The notes beneath the pieces were generated by a model that was not told where the DNA came from, ran no database searches, and worked only from the letters and a program-made list of their open reading frames with translations. The translations under genes and the position numbers were made by a program. A DNA stretch of 64,000 nt from UBA8389 sp035719105 (GTDB lineage: Bacteria; Bacteroidota; Bacteroidia; Bacteroidales; UBA1402): positions 186,001 to 250,000 of the forward strand of contig DASTGN010000004.1 in NCBI GenBank assembly GCA_035719105.1, written 5' to 3'. Each line of letters opens with the position of its first letter. Positions within the stretch are counted from its first letter, which is position 1. Below, piece by piece: positions 26,909-36,361 of the stretch.

Positions 26909-28201
26909 ATGTTTGAAAAATTCTATCAACTCAAAGCAAACGGTACAACCGTTAAAACGGAAATTCTGGCAGGGATTACCACGTTCTTGACCATGGCTTA
27001 TATTTTGGCCGTGAATCCCAACATCCTGGCTGCCGCAGGAATGGATAAAAGTGCCCTCTTTACAGCAACTGCAGTAGCATCCATCGTAGGAACCCTGGCA
27101 ATGGCTTTGTTGGCCAAGTTGCCTTTTGCTCAAGCTCCTGGCATGGGCATGAACGCTTTCTTTGCATTTACGGTTGTATTGGGCATGGGCTATTCATGGC
27201 AGTTCGCCTTGACAGCTATTTTGTGCGAAGGCGTTATCTTCTTCATCATGAACCTTTTAAACATTCGGGAAGCCATAGTGAATGCTATACCAACGACCCT
27301 TAAAAACGCCATCAGTGCGGGTATTGGGTTGTTTATCGCATTTATCGGCCTTCAGAATTCAGGAATTGTTGTCAACAACGATGCCACGCTGGTTCAAATC
27401 GGTGAAATCACACATGGTACCGCCTTGCTTGCCTTAATTGGTCTTGTCATCACGGCAGTCCTACTTATCCGCAAGGTAAAAGGTGCGTTGCTTATTGGTA
27501 TCCTAGCCACATCAGTGATTGGTATCCCGATGGGTATTACTACGTTCTCTGGTGTTATGGACGTTCCACCCTCTCCGGCACCCCTTTTCTTCAAGTTTGA
27601 CTTCTCCAAGTTTTTCACTTTTGACATGTTGATCGTCACCTTCACGTTCTTGTTTGTAGACGTGTTTGACACCGTTGGAACGCTGATTGGAGTTTGCTCA
27701 AAAGCCAACATGTTGGATTCCAAAGGACAAATTCCAAACGTGAAGAAAGCATTTTATGCCGATGCCATCGGTACTACTTCTGGTGCAATTTTTGGTACCA
27801 GTGCAGTAACCACCTATGTAGAAAGTGCAGCAGGTGTTTCTGAAGGTGGTCGTACAGGATTGACCGCTTTGGTCACTGCAATATGCTTTGCTTTGGCATT
27901 GTTCTTTGCCCCCTTGTTCCTGTCCATTCCAGGTGCAGCAACCGCCCCCATTTTGATACTGGTTGGTTTGATGATGCTGTCACCGATCAAGGACATCGAT
28001 CTGGATGAATATGCTGAATCCGTTCCGGCCTTTATTTGCATCATTGCAATGCCACTCATGTACAGCATCGCAGAAGGCATCTCTCTTGGATTGTTAAGCT
28101 ACGTTTTGTTGAACATGATTAGCGGTAAGTTTAAAAAAGTTTCAGTCGCCATGTATATTTTGGCAATACTGTTTGTTCTGAATTACATTTTCATTCAGTA
28201 A
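26909..28201 (+). CDS. NCS2 family purine (adenine/guanine/hypoxanthine) permease
   Basis: A 430-residue inner-membrane transporter of the AzgA/PbuG branch, which imports purine bases with protons. Diagnostic segments are EILAGITTFLTMAYILAVNP (residues 19-38), APGMGMNAFFAF near 75, NAISAGIGLFIAFIGLQNSG, LFVDVFDTVGTLIG and AGVSEGGRTGLTALVT. About 12-14 membrane helices are visible. It is 12 nt after the DUF5020 gene and followed by an intrinsic terminator, so the two form a bicistronic unit. Confidence 0.9.
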   Translation: MFEKFYQLKANGTTVKTEILAGITTFLTMAYILAVNPNILAAAGMDKSALFTATAVASIVGTLAMALLAKLPFAQAPGMGMNAFFAFTVVLGMGYSWQFALTAILCEGVIFFIMNLLNIREAIVNAIPTTLKNAISAGIGLFIAFIGLQNSGIVVNNDATLVQIGEITHGTALLALIGLVITAVLLIRKVKGALLIGILATSVIGIPMGITTFSGVMDVPPSPAPLFFKFDFSKFFTFDMLIVTFTFLFVDVFDTVGTLIGVCSKANMLDSKGQIPNVKKAFYADAIGTTSGAIFGTSAVTTYVESAAGVSEGGRTGLTALVTAICFALALFFAPLFLSIPGAATAPILILVGLMMLSPIKDIDLDEYAESVPAFICIIAMPLMYSIAEGISLGLLSYVLLNMISGKFKKVSVAMYILAILFVLNYIFIQ

Positions 28202-28225
28202 ACAGCTTACATCATTTTTTAAAGG

Positions 28226-28260
28226 AGGTTGCATCCCGTAATGGGGCGCAACCTTTTTTT
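28226..28260 (+). terminator. Rho-independent terminator after the purine permease
   Basis: The stem AGGTTGC/GCAACCT (28226-28232 with 28248-28254), with inner CCC/GGG pairing, is followed by seven or more T. It closes the DUF5020-permease operon. Confidence 0.85.
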
Positions 28261-28445
28261 CTTAAAAACGGTGTCCATGTGGAAAAACAGATATTTTGGA
28301 CTCAAATATTCCACATTTTAAAAAAATAAAGGCACTTGTACGTAAAAAGTCTAAATTTTCACCCTATTTTTCATAAGAAAGTTTAATATTGTCTGATATT
28401 ACCTTAGATAATCCATTCAAATATCCATTAAATTTTTAGTGAACC

Positions 28446-31400
28446 ATGCAAAACAAGTTTAGAGTCTTTACCAGGGTTCGCATTTGTACACTGATGCTGT
28501 TCCTGTTGTCGGTTTTGGGAGTGTATGCCCAAAATACACAGATTACCGGTAGTGTCGTGGACAATTCGGGAGAACCCATCATCGGTGCCACCATCCTCGA
28601 AAAAGGATCGAGCAATGCCGCGGTAACCAACGTGGATGGAAAATTCAAACTTAATGTTTCGCCTAAAGGAAAAATCTTAGTTGTTACCTTTATTGGGATG
28701 AAGGCTCAAGAAATAACCATTGGCGCACAAAGAGAGTTCAACATCAAAATGGAAGATTCGTCAACCAGTTTGGAAGACATTGTAGTAGTTGGATACGGTT
28801 CCGTCAGGAAGAAAGATTTAACTGGAACGGTAACCTCCATTACCAGCAAGGAAATTCAGAATCTTCCAACAGGGAACGTGGCACAAGCCATGGCAGGTCG
28901 TATGGCTGGGGTACAGGTAACTTCTACCGACGGTTCGCCCGATGCTGAAATGGTGATTCGAGTGCGTGGGGGGAATTCTGTAACAGGCAGCAACTCACCG
29001 CTCTATATCGTGGACGGTTTCCCTGTAGGCAGCCTTTCAGACATTTCACCAACGGATATTGAGAGCATCAGCGTTCTTAAGGATGCCTCATCGACCGCCA
29101 TTTATGGTGCGCAAGGAGCAAACGGTGTAATCCTCATCACTACGAAAAGTGCAGAGGGTGGAAAAACAAAAGTATCTTTTAACGGGTTCCTACAAAATAA
29201 AACGATTGCCAACCGACTTTCGGTCTTGGACCCCTACGAATATGTCATGTTTAATTATGAATTTGCTGCACTTAGGGGAGCTACTAGTGATGATATGACG
29301 GCTTTTGTTAGAAAGTTTGGGGTATATGACGATTTGGATTTGTATAAATACCAAAAACCAACCAATTGGCAAGATGACCTTTTCGGAGCCAACGTCCTTT
29401 CCAAACAATACAACATCAGCATTACTGGTGGTAATGATAAAACCAAATTTGCATTGACTGGTACTTATAACTACGATGGTGGGTTGCAGATAAACAATGA
29501 TTACACTCGAATGAACTTGAATTTTAAATTGAACCATGAAATATCCAAGCGGCTATTGCTGGATTTCAATATGCGCATGGCCGATTCAAAAATCAATGGT
29601 TCAGGTACTTCAGGTGGTACATACAAAATACGGTCCACTCAAGCAGTGACTAAAGGCCCGGTTAATGGTCTGGAGGACAATACGATTGTAGACTTCAATG
29701 ACATGACCGACGAAGAACAGGCTGCCTATCTCGAAGCGCACATGACCCTTTCTGAACAATCAGCGCAATATTGGAAGCAACGCACAACAGACGTATTTAA
29801 TTTAACCGGTGCTTTGACCTGGAATGCATTCAAGGGTTTGACAGGTCGCTTTGAAGGTGGTTATGATTTTAATTTTGGAGACATTAAGAATTATTGGGGT
29901 GGAACAACCTCCGTTTCTTCCAACGAAGGCTCCAATTTACCATTAGTCGATTGGACCAAAAGCAAAGGTGGTAAATATCGCGTCGCCAATACTTGGACCT
30001 ACCGTTTCAAACCGGCCGATAACATGAACATGGATGTCATGGTTGGGCAAGAATATTCCTCATCGACAGGTGAACAGAACTACATCAAGGCTAAATATTT
30101 TTCTAAAACCCTGACTCCAGAAAAGATTTTCGCCAACATGTCGTTGAGCACGGGAGTAAATAATTTATCTACTTCCAGCAAAGTTCTTGTACCTGTGAAA
30201 AGAGCTTCCTTCTTTGGTCGTGCCAATTATTCCTATATGGACAAGTATTTGGCTTCTGTTACATTCCGTTCAGACGGATCAAGCAAATTCGCTCCAGGCA
30301 ATCAATGGGGTTTCTTCCCTGCAGCTTCATTGGCATGGCGTTTGACTGAAGAAAGTTTCATGTACGACCTATCCGACGTTTCAAACCTTAAACTTCGATT
30401 CAGTTACGGTGAATCTGGAAATGACGATATTGGTACTGGGTTATACAAATTAGACTATGCAATCAGCAGTGCATCATCCAATAGCACAGGCAAGCCATAC
30501 GGTTTGGGAGATATCCTGAATCCTTATTACATGCCTACCAATACTCAGTTACCAAACCCTTCCTTAAGATGGGAAACTACCACAACAACCAACCTTGGTC
30601 TTGATTTTGGCTTCTTCAAAGACGCTATCAACGGTACGTTGGATATCTACCAAAACGTTACTAGAGATTTGTTGATCACCAGCGATATTTCCGCTCCAGG
30701 TTATACCACGCAGCAGAAGAACATTGGTCAGACTTCCGGTAAAGGTTTTGAATTGACGTTAAATGGAAACCTCATCAACAAAGAGGATTTTCGTTTTGAT
30801 TTCAATTTTAACCTTGGTGTAAATCGTACCAATGTAGACGCGCTTGCTGAAGGACTAACCGAACAGTCCTACAATTCAGGATGGGCTGGCACTGACAACA
30901 AAGGTCCTGATGATTACCGAGTCTATGTGGGTCAACCTATTGGGGTGATCTATGGATTCGTAACAGAGGGATATTATACAGCCGATGATTTCAGCGGATA
31001 CGATGCTGCCAGAAAAACATATACGCTAAAAACTGGCGTAGCCACCCCAGGAAGTTTACTGGGAGGCGTCATCGGCATTCGTCCTGGTTCGCTTAAACTT
31101 AAAGATATCAGTGGCCCGAACGGTACTCCCGATGGTGTTATTGACGCAACCTACGACCGAAAAATCATAGGAAAAACGCAACCTAAAAATACGGGTGGTT
31201 TCGGATTCACTGCTCAAGTGAAGGATTTTGACTTGAATGTCCTATTCAATTGGGTTTATGGCAACCAGGTTTATAATGCCAATAAAATCGCATCCACGCA
31301 GAACTACCGTACGAACTATACCAATTTGCTTTCCATCATGAGTTCCGACCAACGTTACACTTATTTGGATCAAAATGGTTTAGTGGTAACCGATTTGGAA

Positions 31401-31763
31401 CAACTCAAAACTATGAATGAAACGGGTTCGAACAAGAAGGCGCTTTGGTCTCCTCACACCTTTGGCTCCGCAACCGTCGTTACGCATTCATGGGCCATTG
31501 AAGATGGTTCTTTCCTTCGTTTGCAGAATGTTACTGCCGGATATACCTTACCCCAAAACATTTCTAAGAAATACGGCATTCAAAGACTTCGTGCTTATTG
31601 TACTTTGAATAATGTCTTCTGCTGGACCAAATACTCCGGATATGACCCCGAAGTAAGTACCATGATCAGAAACAGCTCCTATTCTGGCTTGACTCCCGGG
31701 GTTGATTATTCTTCGTTCCCGAAGAGTTTTTCCACCACCTTAGGACTAAATGTCACATTCTAA
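28446..31763 (+). CDS. SusC/RagA family TonB-linked outer-membrane transporter
   Basis: A 1105-residue TonB-dependent importer forming a complex with the SusD lipoprotein encoded 19 nt downstream. A signal peptide ends near residue 28 (VYAQ). A carboxypeptidase-regulatory-like domain follows at about 31-118 (ITGSVVDNSGEPIIGATILEKG), then the plug domain (LEDIVVVGYGSVRKKDLTGTV, the SusC signature, then NSVTGSNSPLYIVDG and ISVLKDASSTAIYGAQGANGV). The barrel closes with the aromatic C-terminus LGLNVTF. No sigma/anti-sigma pair or hybrid sensor is adjacent, and no glycosidase or lyase gene flanks it. Substrate is unknown. The gene is preceded by 180 nt of AT-rich DNA with no convincing promoter (a weak TAATATTG at 28384). 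Confidence 0.93.
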   Translation: MQNKFRVFTRVRICTLMLFLLSVLGVYAQNTQITGSVVDNSGEPIIGATILEKGSSNAAVTNVDGKFKLNVSPKGKILVVTFIGMKAQEITIGAQREFNIKMEDSSTSLEDIVVVGYGSVRKKDLTGTVTSITSKEIQNLPTGNVAQAMAGRMAGVQVTSTDGSPDAEMVIRVRGGNSVTGSNSPLYIVDGFPVGSLSDISPTDIESISVLKDASSTAIYGAQGANGVILITTKSAEGGKTKVSFNGFLQNKTIANRLSVLDPYEYVMFNYEFAALRGATSDDMTAFVRKFGVYDDLDLYKYQKPTNWQDDLFGANVLSKQYNISITGGNDKTKFALTGTYNYDGGLQINNDYTRMNLNFKLNHEISKRLLLDFNMRMADSKINGSGTSGGTYKIRSTQAVTKGPVNGLEDNTIVDFNDMTDEEQAAYLEAHMTLSEQSAQYWKQRTTDVFNLTGALTWNAFKGLTGRFEGGYDFNFGDIKNYWGGTTSVSSNEGSNLPLVDWTKSKGGKYRVANTWTYRFKPADNMNMDVMVGQEYSSSTGEQNYIKAKYFSKTLTPEKIFANMSLSTGVNNLSTSSKVLVPVKRASFFGRANYSYMDKYLASVTFRSDGSSKFAPGNQWGFFPAASLAWRLTEESFMYDLSDVSNLKLRFSYGESGNDDIGTGLYKLDYAISSASSNSTGKPYGLGDILNPYYMPTNTQLPNPSLRWETTTTTNLGLDFGFFKDAINGTLDIYQNVTRDLLITSDISAPGYTTQQKNIGQTSGKGFELTLNGNLINKEDFRFDFNFNLGVNRTNVDALAEGLTEQSYNSGWAGTDNKGPDDYRVYVGQPIGVIYGFVTEGYYTADDFSGYDAARKTYTLKTGVATPGSLLGGVIGIRPGSLKLKDISGPNGTPDGVIDATYDRKIIGKTQPKNTGGFGFTAQVKDFDLNVLFNWVYGNQVYNANKIASTQNYRTNYTNLLSIMSSDQRYTYLDQNGLVVTDLEQLKTMNETGSNKKALWSPHTFGSATVVTHSWAIEDGSFLRLQNVTAGYTLPQNISKKYGIQRLRAYCTLNNVFCWTKYSGYDPEVSTMIRNSSYSGLTPGVDYSSFPKSFSTTLGLNVTF

Positions 31764-31782
31764 CCCTTCTAAAAACTGAATC

Positions 31783-33807
31783 ATGAAAAAATATTTTTTA
31801 ATCTTAAGCCTGTTTATCGGATTGGTTTTTAGCTCATGCAGCGATTTCCTAACGGTTGACACCTTGTCATCGTTCGATGCGGATTATGTATTCACGACAG
31901 AAGATGACGCTTTAAAAGTACTTCTATCTGCTTATGCCTGCTTCCCAACCGATGCTTTCACCTCTCGTATGTCCAGTGTTTTCATGCAGAATACCGACGT
32001 TGAAGCGACAGGTGTTAGTGCTGCAAGAGATGGTTCCCGTCGTGATGTTTGGTCATTGGAACCTCAACAAAGTTTTTCTGATATGAAGAACTGCTGGAAC
32101 ATGTGTTACCTGGCCATCGACCGTGCTAATCAATGCATCGAAGGCATCACCAAAAGCACCTTGTATAAAGACGGTAATGCCAACATGAAGCAAATGTTGG
32201 GCGAAGCCTATTGCATGCGCGCTTACTGGTATTACTTACTCATCAATTTTTATGGTGATGTTCCTTCAGCACTTCAGGCATCTAGAGCAGACATGAAATT
32301 GGACAACCCACGTTCAGATAAAAATGCCATCTATACCGAGTTGATCAAAAGTCTGGTTGAGCACGAAGCCGACATGAAATGGGCTTCAGACCTTAGCGGT
32401 GGCATTGAACGAATGAACCGTGAATTCGCCCTGGGCATGATTGCCCGTCTGTCATTATTCAGAGCTGGATATTCCATGCAGTATGACGGAACCATGAAGC
32501 GTGCAGACGATTATTTGGAATATTATCAAAAAGCCAAAGATGCATGCGCAGAACTTATTGCATTGAAGGATAGACCATTGAACCCGAGCTTCCAACAGGT
32601 ATTCCTGAACGAATGTAGAAACTTGACTCCAGTTGATGATGATGTCTTGTATGAAGTCGCTTTTGTTCAAGGTGGAGGTGGTGACGTAGGTTGGTGCGTC
32701 GGCGTTACTGTTTCTGGCGGTATTTATGGATCAGGAAGTTCCTATGTAGGATTTCCTGCGACCTATTACTATTCATTTGACGAAAAAGACACTCGATTCC
32801 CGGTTACCTGTGCACAATATAAAATAAACGATGTTACAGGTTCGACCGTTTTTATGGATCCATTGGGTTTTGGAGCAACCACTCCAGGCAAATGGTGCCG
32901 TGCCTGGACACCTAATCCATTGGGCTCCACCAGCACCAAGGGTACAGGAATCAATTGGCCAATCATGCGCTATTCGGACGTTTTACTAATGCTGGCAGAA
33001 GCCGATAATGAATTGAACGGTGGACCGACCGATGCTGCTATCGCCGCCCTAAAACGTGTTCGTAATCGCGCTTTTGATGCTGCAGATCGTGCCGATAAAG
33101 TGGAACATTATGTGGATTCAGTTGCTGCCGGTGGTCACGATGCATTCTTCAATGCCTTGGTAGATGAGCGTTCTTGGGAATTCGGCGGAGAGTGTTTGCG
33201 TCGCTTCGACCTGGTTCGTTGGAACTTATACGGTCAGAAAATCGTAGATGTAAAGCAAGGGCTTATCTGTATGGGTCTTGCTTCTCGCAATATCTTGCCA
33301 GGCTCTGCCATTTTGGACAGTGCTTATACCGATGAAAACGGCACTAAGGGTAAACCTGAATTTTACACCATGGATAAGTATAACAAATACTCCAGATATG
33401 CCGATAAATTATACTATCGGAAATGGCTTTCCGGAAATGTGGACAATGTGAATGGTGCAACGCTTTCTTTCTACAACATGCGTTGGAAAGTGACTGCACC
33501 TCCCATTTTTGATCCGTTGACCAATACCAATCCAACCGGATATGTCGCCTTGAATTGGGCCACCAACGGTGTCGCAGTTACTGTTGTCAACAATACTGAC
33601 CAAACAAAAGACACTACTGCCATTACTCCTTCCACCTTTGTTACGCAGTCGTATCGCGGCTATACAAAAGGGAACTCCTCGCAACAGGTAATTACGCAGG
33701 AGGAAGCCGCCATTTATCCAGTGTCCTATCTGTTGCCAATCGGCATTGACATTATCAACGCCAGTGATACGCTCAACAACATCGGTTATGGTTTTAAAAA
33801 CTTATAA
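31783..33807 (+). CDS. SusD/RagB family surface glycan-binding lipoprotein
   Basis: A 674-residue outer-surface lipoprotein, the lid of the SusCD complex. The lipobox LVFSSC (Cys about residue 19) is preceded by a short signal. The TPR-rich SusD fold is indicated by AYACFPTDAF, CMRAYWYYLLINFYGDVP, and the late LMLAEADNELNG and RSWEFGGECLRRFDLVRWN motifs. At 674 residues it is longer than most SusD proteins (about 500-600). The extra length is near the C-terminus (about 540-674), where Thr/Asn-rich stretches occur. Confidence 0.92.
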   Translation: MKKYFLILSLFIGLVFSSCSDFLTVDTLSSFDADYVFTTEDDALKVLLSAYACFPTDAFTSRMSSVFMQNTDVEATGVSAARDGSRRDVWSLEPQQSFSDMKNCWNMCYLAIDRANQCIEGITKSTLYKDGNANMKQMLGEAYCMRAYWYYLLINFYGDVPSALQASRADMKLDNPRSDKNAIYTELIKSLVEHEADMKWASDLSGGIERMNREFALGMIARLSLFRAGYSMQYDGTMKRADDYLEYYQKAKDACAELIALKDRPLNPSFQQVFLNECRNLTPVDDDVLYEVAFVQGGGGDVGWCVGVTVSGGIYGSGSSYVGFPATYYYSFDEKDTRFPVTCAQYKINDVTGSTVFMDPLGFGATTPGKWCRAWTPNPLGSTSTKGTGINWPIMRYSDVLLMLAEADNELNGGPTDAAIAALKRVRNRAFDAADRADKVEHYVDSVAAGGHDAFFNALVDERSWEFGGECLRRFDLVRWNLYGQKIVDVKQGLICMGLASRNILPGSAILDSAYTDENGTKGKPEFYTMDKYNKYSRYADKLYYRKWLSGNVDNVNGATLSFYNMRWKVTAPPIFDPLTNTNPTGYVALNWATNGVAVTVVNNTDQTKDTTAITPSTFVTQSYRGYTKGNSSQQVITQEEAAIYPVSYLLPIGIDIINASDTLNNIGYGFKNL

Positions 33808-33820
33808 TGTCAACACAACT

Positions 33821-35422
33821 ATGAAAAAAATTAGAAAATACATCTTTGTATTGTCCACCCTGGCAGCCATCCTGGGCGGTTTGACAAGCTGTGGTGAAGA
33901 AGACCTTTTGGGCACTGCACCGAGGCTGTTCAGACCCAGCTCCACTGTTCTGAGCAGTGATGGTAACTGGATTCTGGCCCAGTGGGACAAAAATGCGGAT
34001 GCCAAGTATTATCAACTGGAACTCAGCCGTGACTCTTTCGCAACGATCGATCGAATCGATACCACTGCCAATGGCTTCTTGTTGATTCAAAATGTGAATT
34101 GGGACCAAACCTATCAGGTTCGCATCAAAGCAGTTGGCACCACGCTCGAATCAGATTATTTTGTATGTTCCGAAGTAGTCGTAGCAGACTACCCAACGCT
34201 GTTGAAGGATGTGCCTTCAGACGACATCATTGATAACTCAGTCATCATGCGTTGGACTGCGGGCACTTCTCCTTACACCAGCTTCAAGGTTTATTCTCCG
34301 ACAGACTCTTTAATCGATACTGTTGCGGTCACACCTGCCGAATATGCTCAAGGCTTCAAGATTGTCAGCGGTTTAACCGGTGGAACCCCGTATAAAGTTG
34401 AGGCGTTCATTAACAATGTCTATTGTGGTAAAAAGAGAATCACAACCAAGGCTGCCCAATCGTTTGAAAATCCCGTTGACTTGCGCAACATAAACGATGA
34501 AGCAGCGGATTCCATGCTGACTGATAAGTATATCAATTCTCTACCTGTAGTCGATGGAGTAACAACCATCGTACTGAAAGGTGGAATGAATTACTTCATG
34601 ACGCTCGACAGCATTGTCAGATCACTCAAGTTTGTAACCGGTTACAGCTTTGCTGGCAAGGCTACTCTGAGAATGTCAAATGCTTGTGATTTGTATGGAA
34701 ACATTAACTCGCTGAGCTTTGAAAATGTCAATATTTTTGGGGTGGAAGCTAATAAGACTACCGCAAACTATGGTGGTTCATACGTTTACAATGGTAGCAG
34801 AGCTTTAACAATCGGATCTCTGAGCTTTGTGAACTGTACAATTAAATACTTACGTGGCGTATGTCGGATCAAATCGACCGGTGCATTCATCAACAATTTC
34901 ATCATGGACAATTGCATTACGGACAGCATTGGTGGTTATGGCATTGCAACTACAGATGCTACAGGCGCTCAGATCAAAAACATGAGTGTCACGAAATCCA
35001 CCATGATCAGAACCGATATCTTCTTGAAGAATCAAAAAACGGACACCTCCACAGTTTTTGTAGACTATTGCACCTTCTATAATACTCCAAAAACGGCAAC
35101 GACTGCAACATCAGGTACACATTACCTCGATTTCAGTGGAAAAAACATCAAGAGTGTCACCTTTAAGAACTGCTTGTTGGGGCCAGGCAATGGGTTCCCC
35201 ATGGGTATCAAGTCCCTTAGCATTACTGAAAAAATTATGGACAATAATTACACGACTACGGATGCAACTTGGTTCACTACCACAACGACTTCCACAAGTA
35301 TCCTGATTGATGCTGCAGATGCTGGTATCACTTCGACCAATCTCTGGAGAAATCTTTCTACAGGGGATTTAAAGATCGTCGGAGCGTTCACCAAAGCTGT
35401 GGGCGATCCCCGCTGGAGGTAA
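33821..35422 (+). CDS. Surface lipoprotein with fibronectin III-like and beta-helix domains (DUF4957/DUF5123-type)
   Basis: A 533-residue lipoprotein (signal MKKIRKYIFVLSTLAAILGG, lipobox LTSC). Two Ig/FnIII-like segments occupy about residues 35-210. From about 260 to the end lies a right-handed beta-helix-like region full of Asn ladders and short strands (MSNACDLYGNINSLSFENVNI, split as MSNACDLYG and INSLSFENVNI). It terminates in GDPRWR, an ending I associate with DUF5123 proteins found after SusCD in pectin/uronate-type loci. It is probably a glycan-binding surface protein; no catalytic motif is seen. The ATG at 33821 is chosen because the signal peptide starts there; an earlier in-frame ATG lies inside susD. 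Confidence 0.8.
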   Translation: MKKIRKYIFVLSTLAAILGGLTSCGEEDLLGTAPRLFRPSSTVLSSDGNWILAQWDKNADAKYYQLELSRDSFATIDRIDTTANGFLLIQNVNWDQTYQVRIKAVGTTLESDYFVCSEVVVADYPTLLKDVPSDDIIDNSVIMRWTAGTSPYTSFKVYSPTDSLIDTVAVTPAEYAQGFKIVSGLTGGTPYKVEAFINNVYCGKKRITTKAAQSFENPVDLRNINDEAADSMLTDKYINSLPVVDGVTTIVLKGGMNYFMTLDSIVRSLKFVTGYSFAGKATLRMSNACDLYGNINSLSFENVNIFGVEANKTTANYGGSYVYNGSRALTIGSLSFVNCTIKYLRGVCRIKSTGAFINNFIMDNCITDSIGGYGIATTDATGAQIKNMSVTKSTMIRTDIFLKNQKTDTSTVFVDYCTFYNTPKTATTATSGTHYLDFSGKNIKSVTFKNCLLGPGNGFPMGIKSLSITEKIMDNNYTTTDATWFTTTTTSTSILIDAADAGITSTNLWRNLSTGDLKIVGAFTKAVGDPRWR

Positions 35423-35441
35423 GTCGTTATTTTTCAGAAAC

Positions 35442-35479
35442 AAAGAAGGGCAGTCCGTTTGAACTGCCCTTCTTTTTTT
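35442..35479. terminator. Bidirectional terminator between the SusCD lipoprotein gene and upp
   Basis: A perfect 13-bp stem (35442-35454 with 35463-35475, AAAGAAGGGCAGT) with an 8-nt loop is followed by T's on the plus strand. On the minus strand it is followed by a shorter T-rich tract. It serves the convergent genes on both sides. Confidence 0.85.
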
Positions 35480-35492
35480 ATGGATTTAAATC

Positions 35493-36143
35493 TTATTCTT
35501 TTACGCCGTATGCCAAATCGCCCGCATCGCCCAATCCTGGAACAATATAGGAATGGCTGTTCAGTTCCGGGTCGATGGCACCACACCAAAGTGTCGTGTC
35601 TTCGGGAAAACAATTTTTTACGTAGTCCACACCTGCCTGACTGGCAATAACTGTGGCCAGATGGAGTTTGGCTGGTGTGCCCTTGGTAAGCAACGCGCCG
35701 TAAGAAAGTTCCAGGGAACTTCCGGTTGCCAACATGGGGTCGGTGATGATCAGCGTTTTCCCATCGATGCAAGGGGATGCGATGTACTCGATGTTGATTT
35801 CGAATTTTAGGGCATCTTTATATTTGCGATAAGCAGAAACAAATGCATTTTCAGCTTGGTCGAAATAACTGAGGAAACCATGGTGAAAGGGCAAGCCAGC
35901 ACGCAGTATCGTGGAACAGACAATTTGATCGTCTATGGTGTTGACAGGAGCAATTCCCAATGGGGTATTTACTTGTTTTTCACTATAAGACAGGACTTTG
36001 CTGATTTCATAAGCCATGATCTCACCGATACGTTCAACATTGCGTCGAAATCGAAGGCGATCATTTTGAATTTCAACACTACGGATTTCAAGTAAGAATT
36101 GATTGAGCAGGGAATTGTTCTCGGAAAGATTGACGACTCTCAT
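35493..36143 (-). CDS. upp: Uracil phosphoribosyltransferase
   Basis: Salvages uracil: uracil plus PRPP gives UMP. A 216-residue cytosolic enzyme with the PRPP motif LIITDPMLATGSS (about residues 121-133) and the uracil-binding C-terminus HSYIVPGLGDAGDLAYG. I take the start at 36143 (MRVVNLSENNSLLNQF), which matches the N-terminus usual in Bacteroides Upp. A perfect promoter -7 element lies inside the longer in-frame extension (to 36194), which rules that start out. It is convergent with the SusCD-lipoprotein gene, sharing a terminator. Confidence 0.95.
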   Translation of the reverse strand: MRVVNLSENNSLLNQFLLEIRSVEIQNDRLRFRRNVERIGEIMAYEISKVLSYSEKQVNTPLGIAPVNTIDDQIVCSTILRAGLPFHHGFLSYFDQAENAFVSAYRKYKDALKFEINIEYIASPCIDGKTLIITDPMLATGSSLELSYGALLTKGTPAKLHLATVIASQAGVDYVKNCFPEDTTLWCGAIDPELNSHSYIVPGLGDAGDLAYGVKE

Positions 36144-36160
36144 AGATCTGAATATTTTTG

Positions 36161-36168
36161 CAAATGTA
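36161..36168 (-). promoter_or_regulatory. Promoter -7 element of upp
   Basis: TACATTTG on the minus strand is a perfect TAnnTTTG. Transcription should start near 36155, leaving a leader of only about 12 nt before the ATG at 36143. Confidence 0.55.
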
Positions 36169-36241
36169 TAAAAAAGGTTTCTGACCTCTTTCATTTCAGA
36201 AAAATTTTATAAAAATGCACAAAAATGAATATTTGGTGCAA

Positions 36242-36259
36242 TAAAGAAATATTTCTTTA
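36242..36259. repeat. 18-bp perfect palindrome upstream of pckA
   Basis: TAAAGAAATATTTCTTTA is fully self-complementary. Its centre lies about 50 bp before the predicted pckA transcription start, the position expected for an activator site. Being AT-rich, it could also arise by chance. Confidence 0.4.
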
Positions 36260-36288
36260 ATTAGCATTTTTTTTTGGAATTTTGTCCC

Positions 36289-36296
36289 TATCTTTG
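36289..36296 (+). promoter_or_regulatory. Promoter -7 element of pckA
   Basis: TATCTTTG is a perfect TAnnTTTG. The expected start is near 36302, with a leader of about 60 nt. No TTTG lies at -33 (the nearest upstream is 12 bp away), so activation from the upstream palindrome is possible. Confidence 0.5.
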
Positions 36297-36361
36297 TCCT
36301 TCCAAAAGAAGGTTTTCAATAAGATAGTTAAACCAGTATAAATCAATTCATTATTTAAAAA

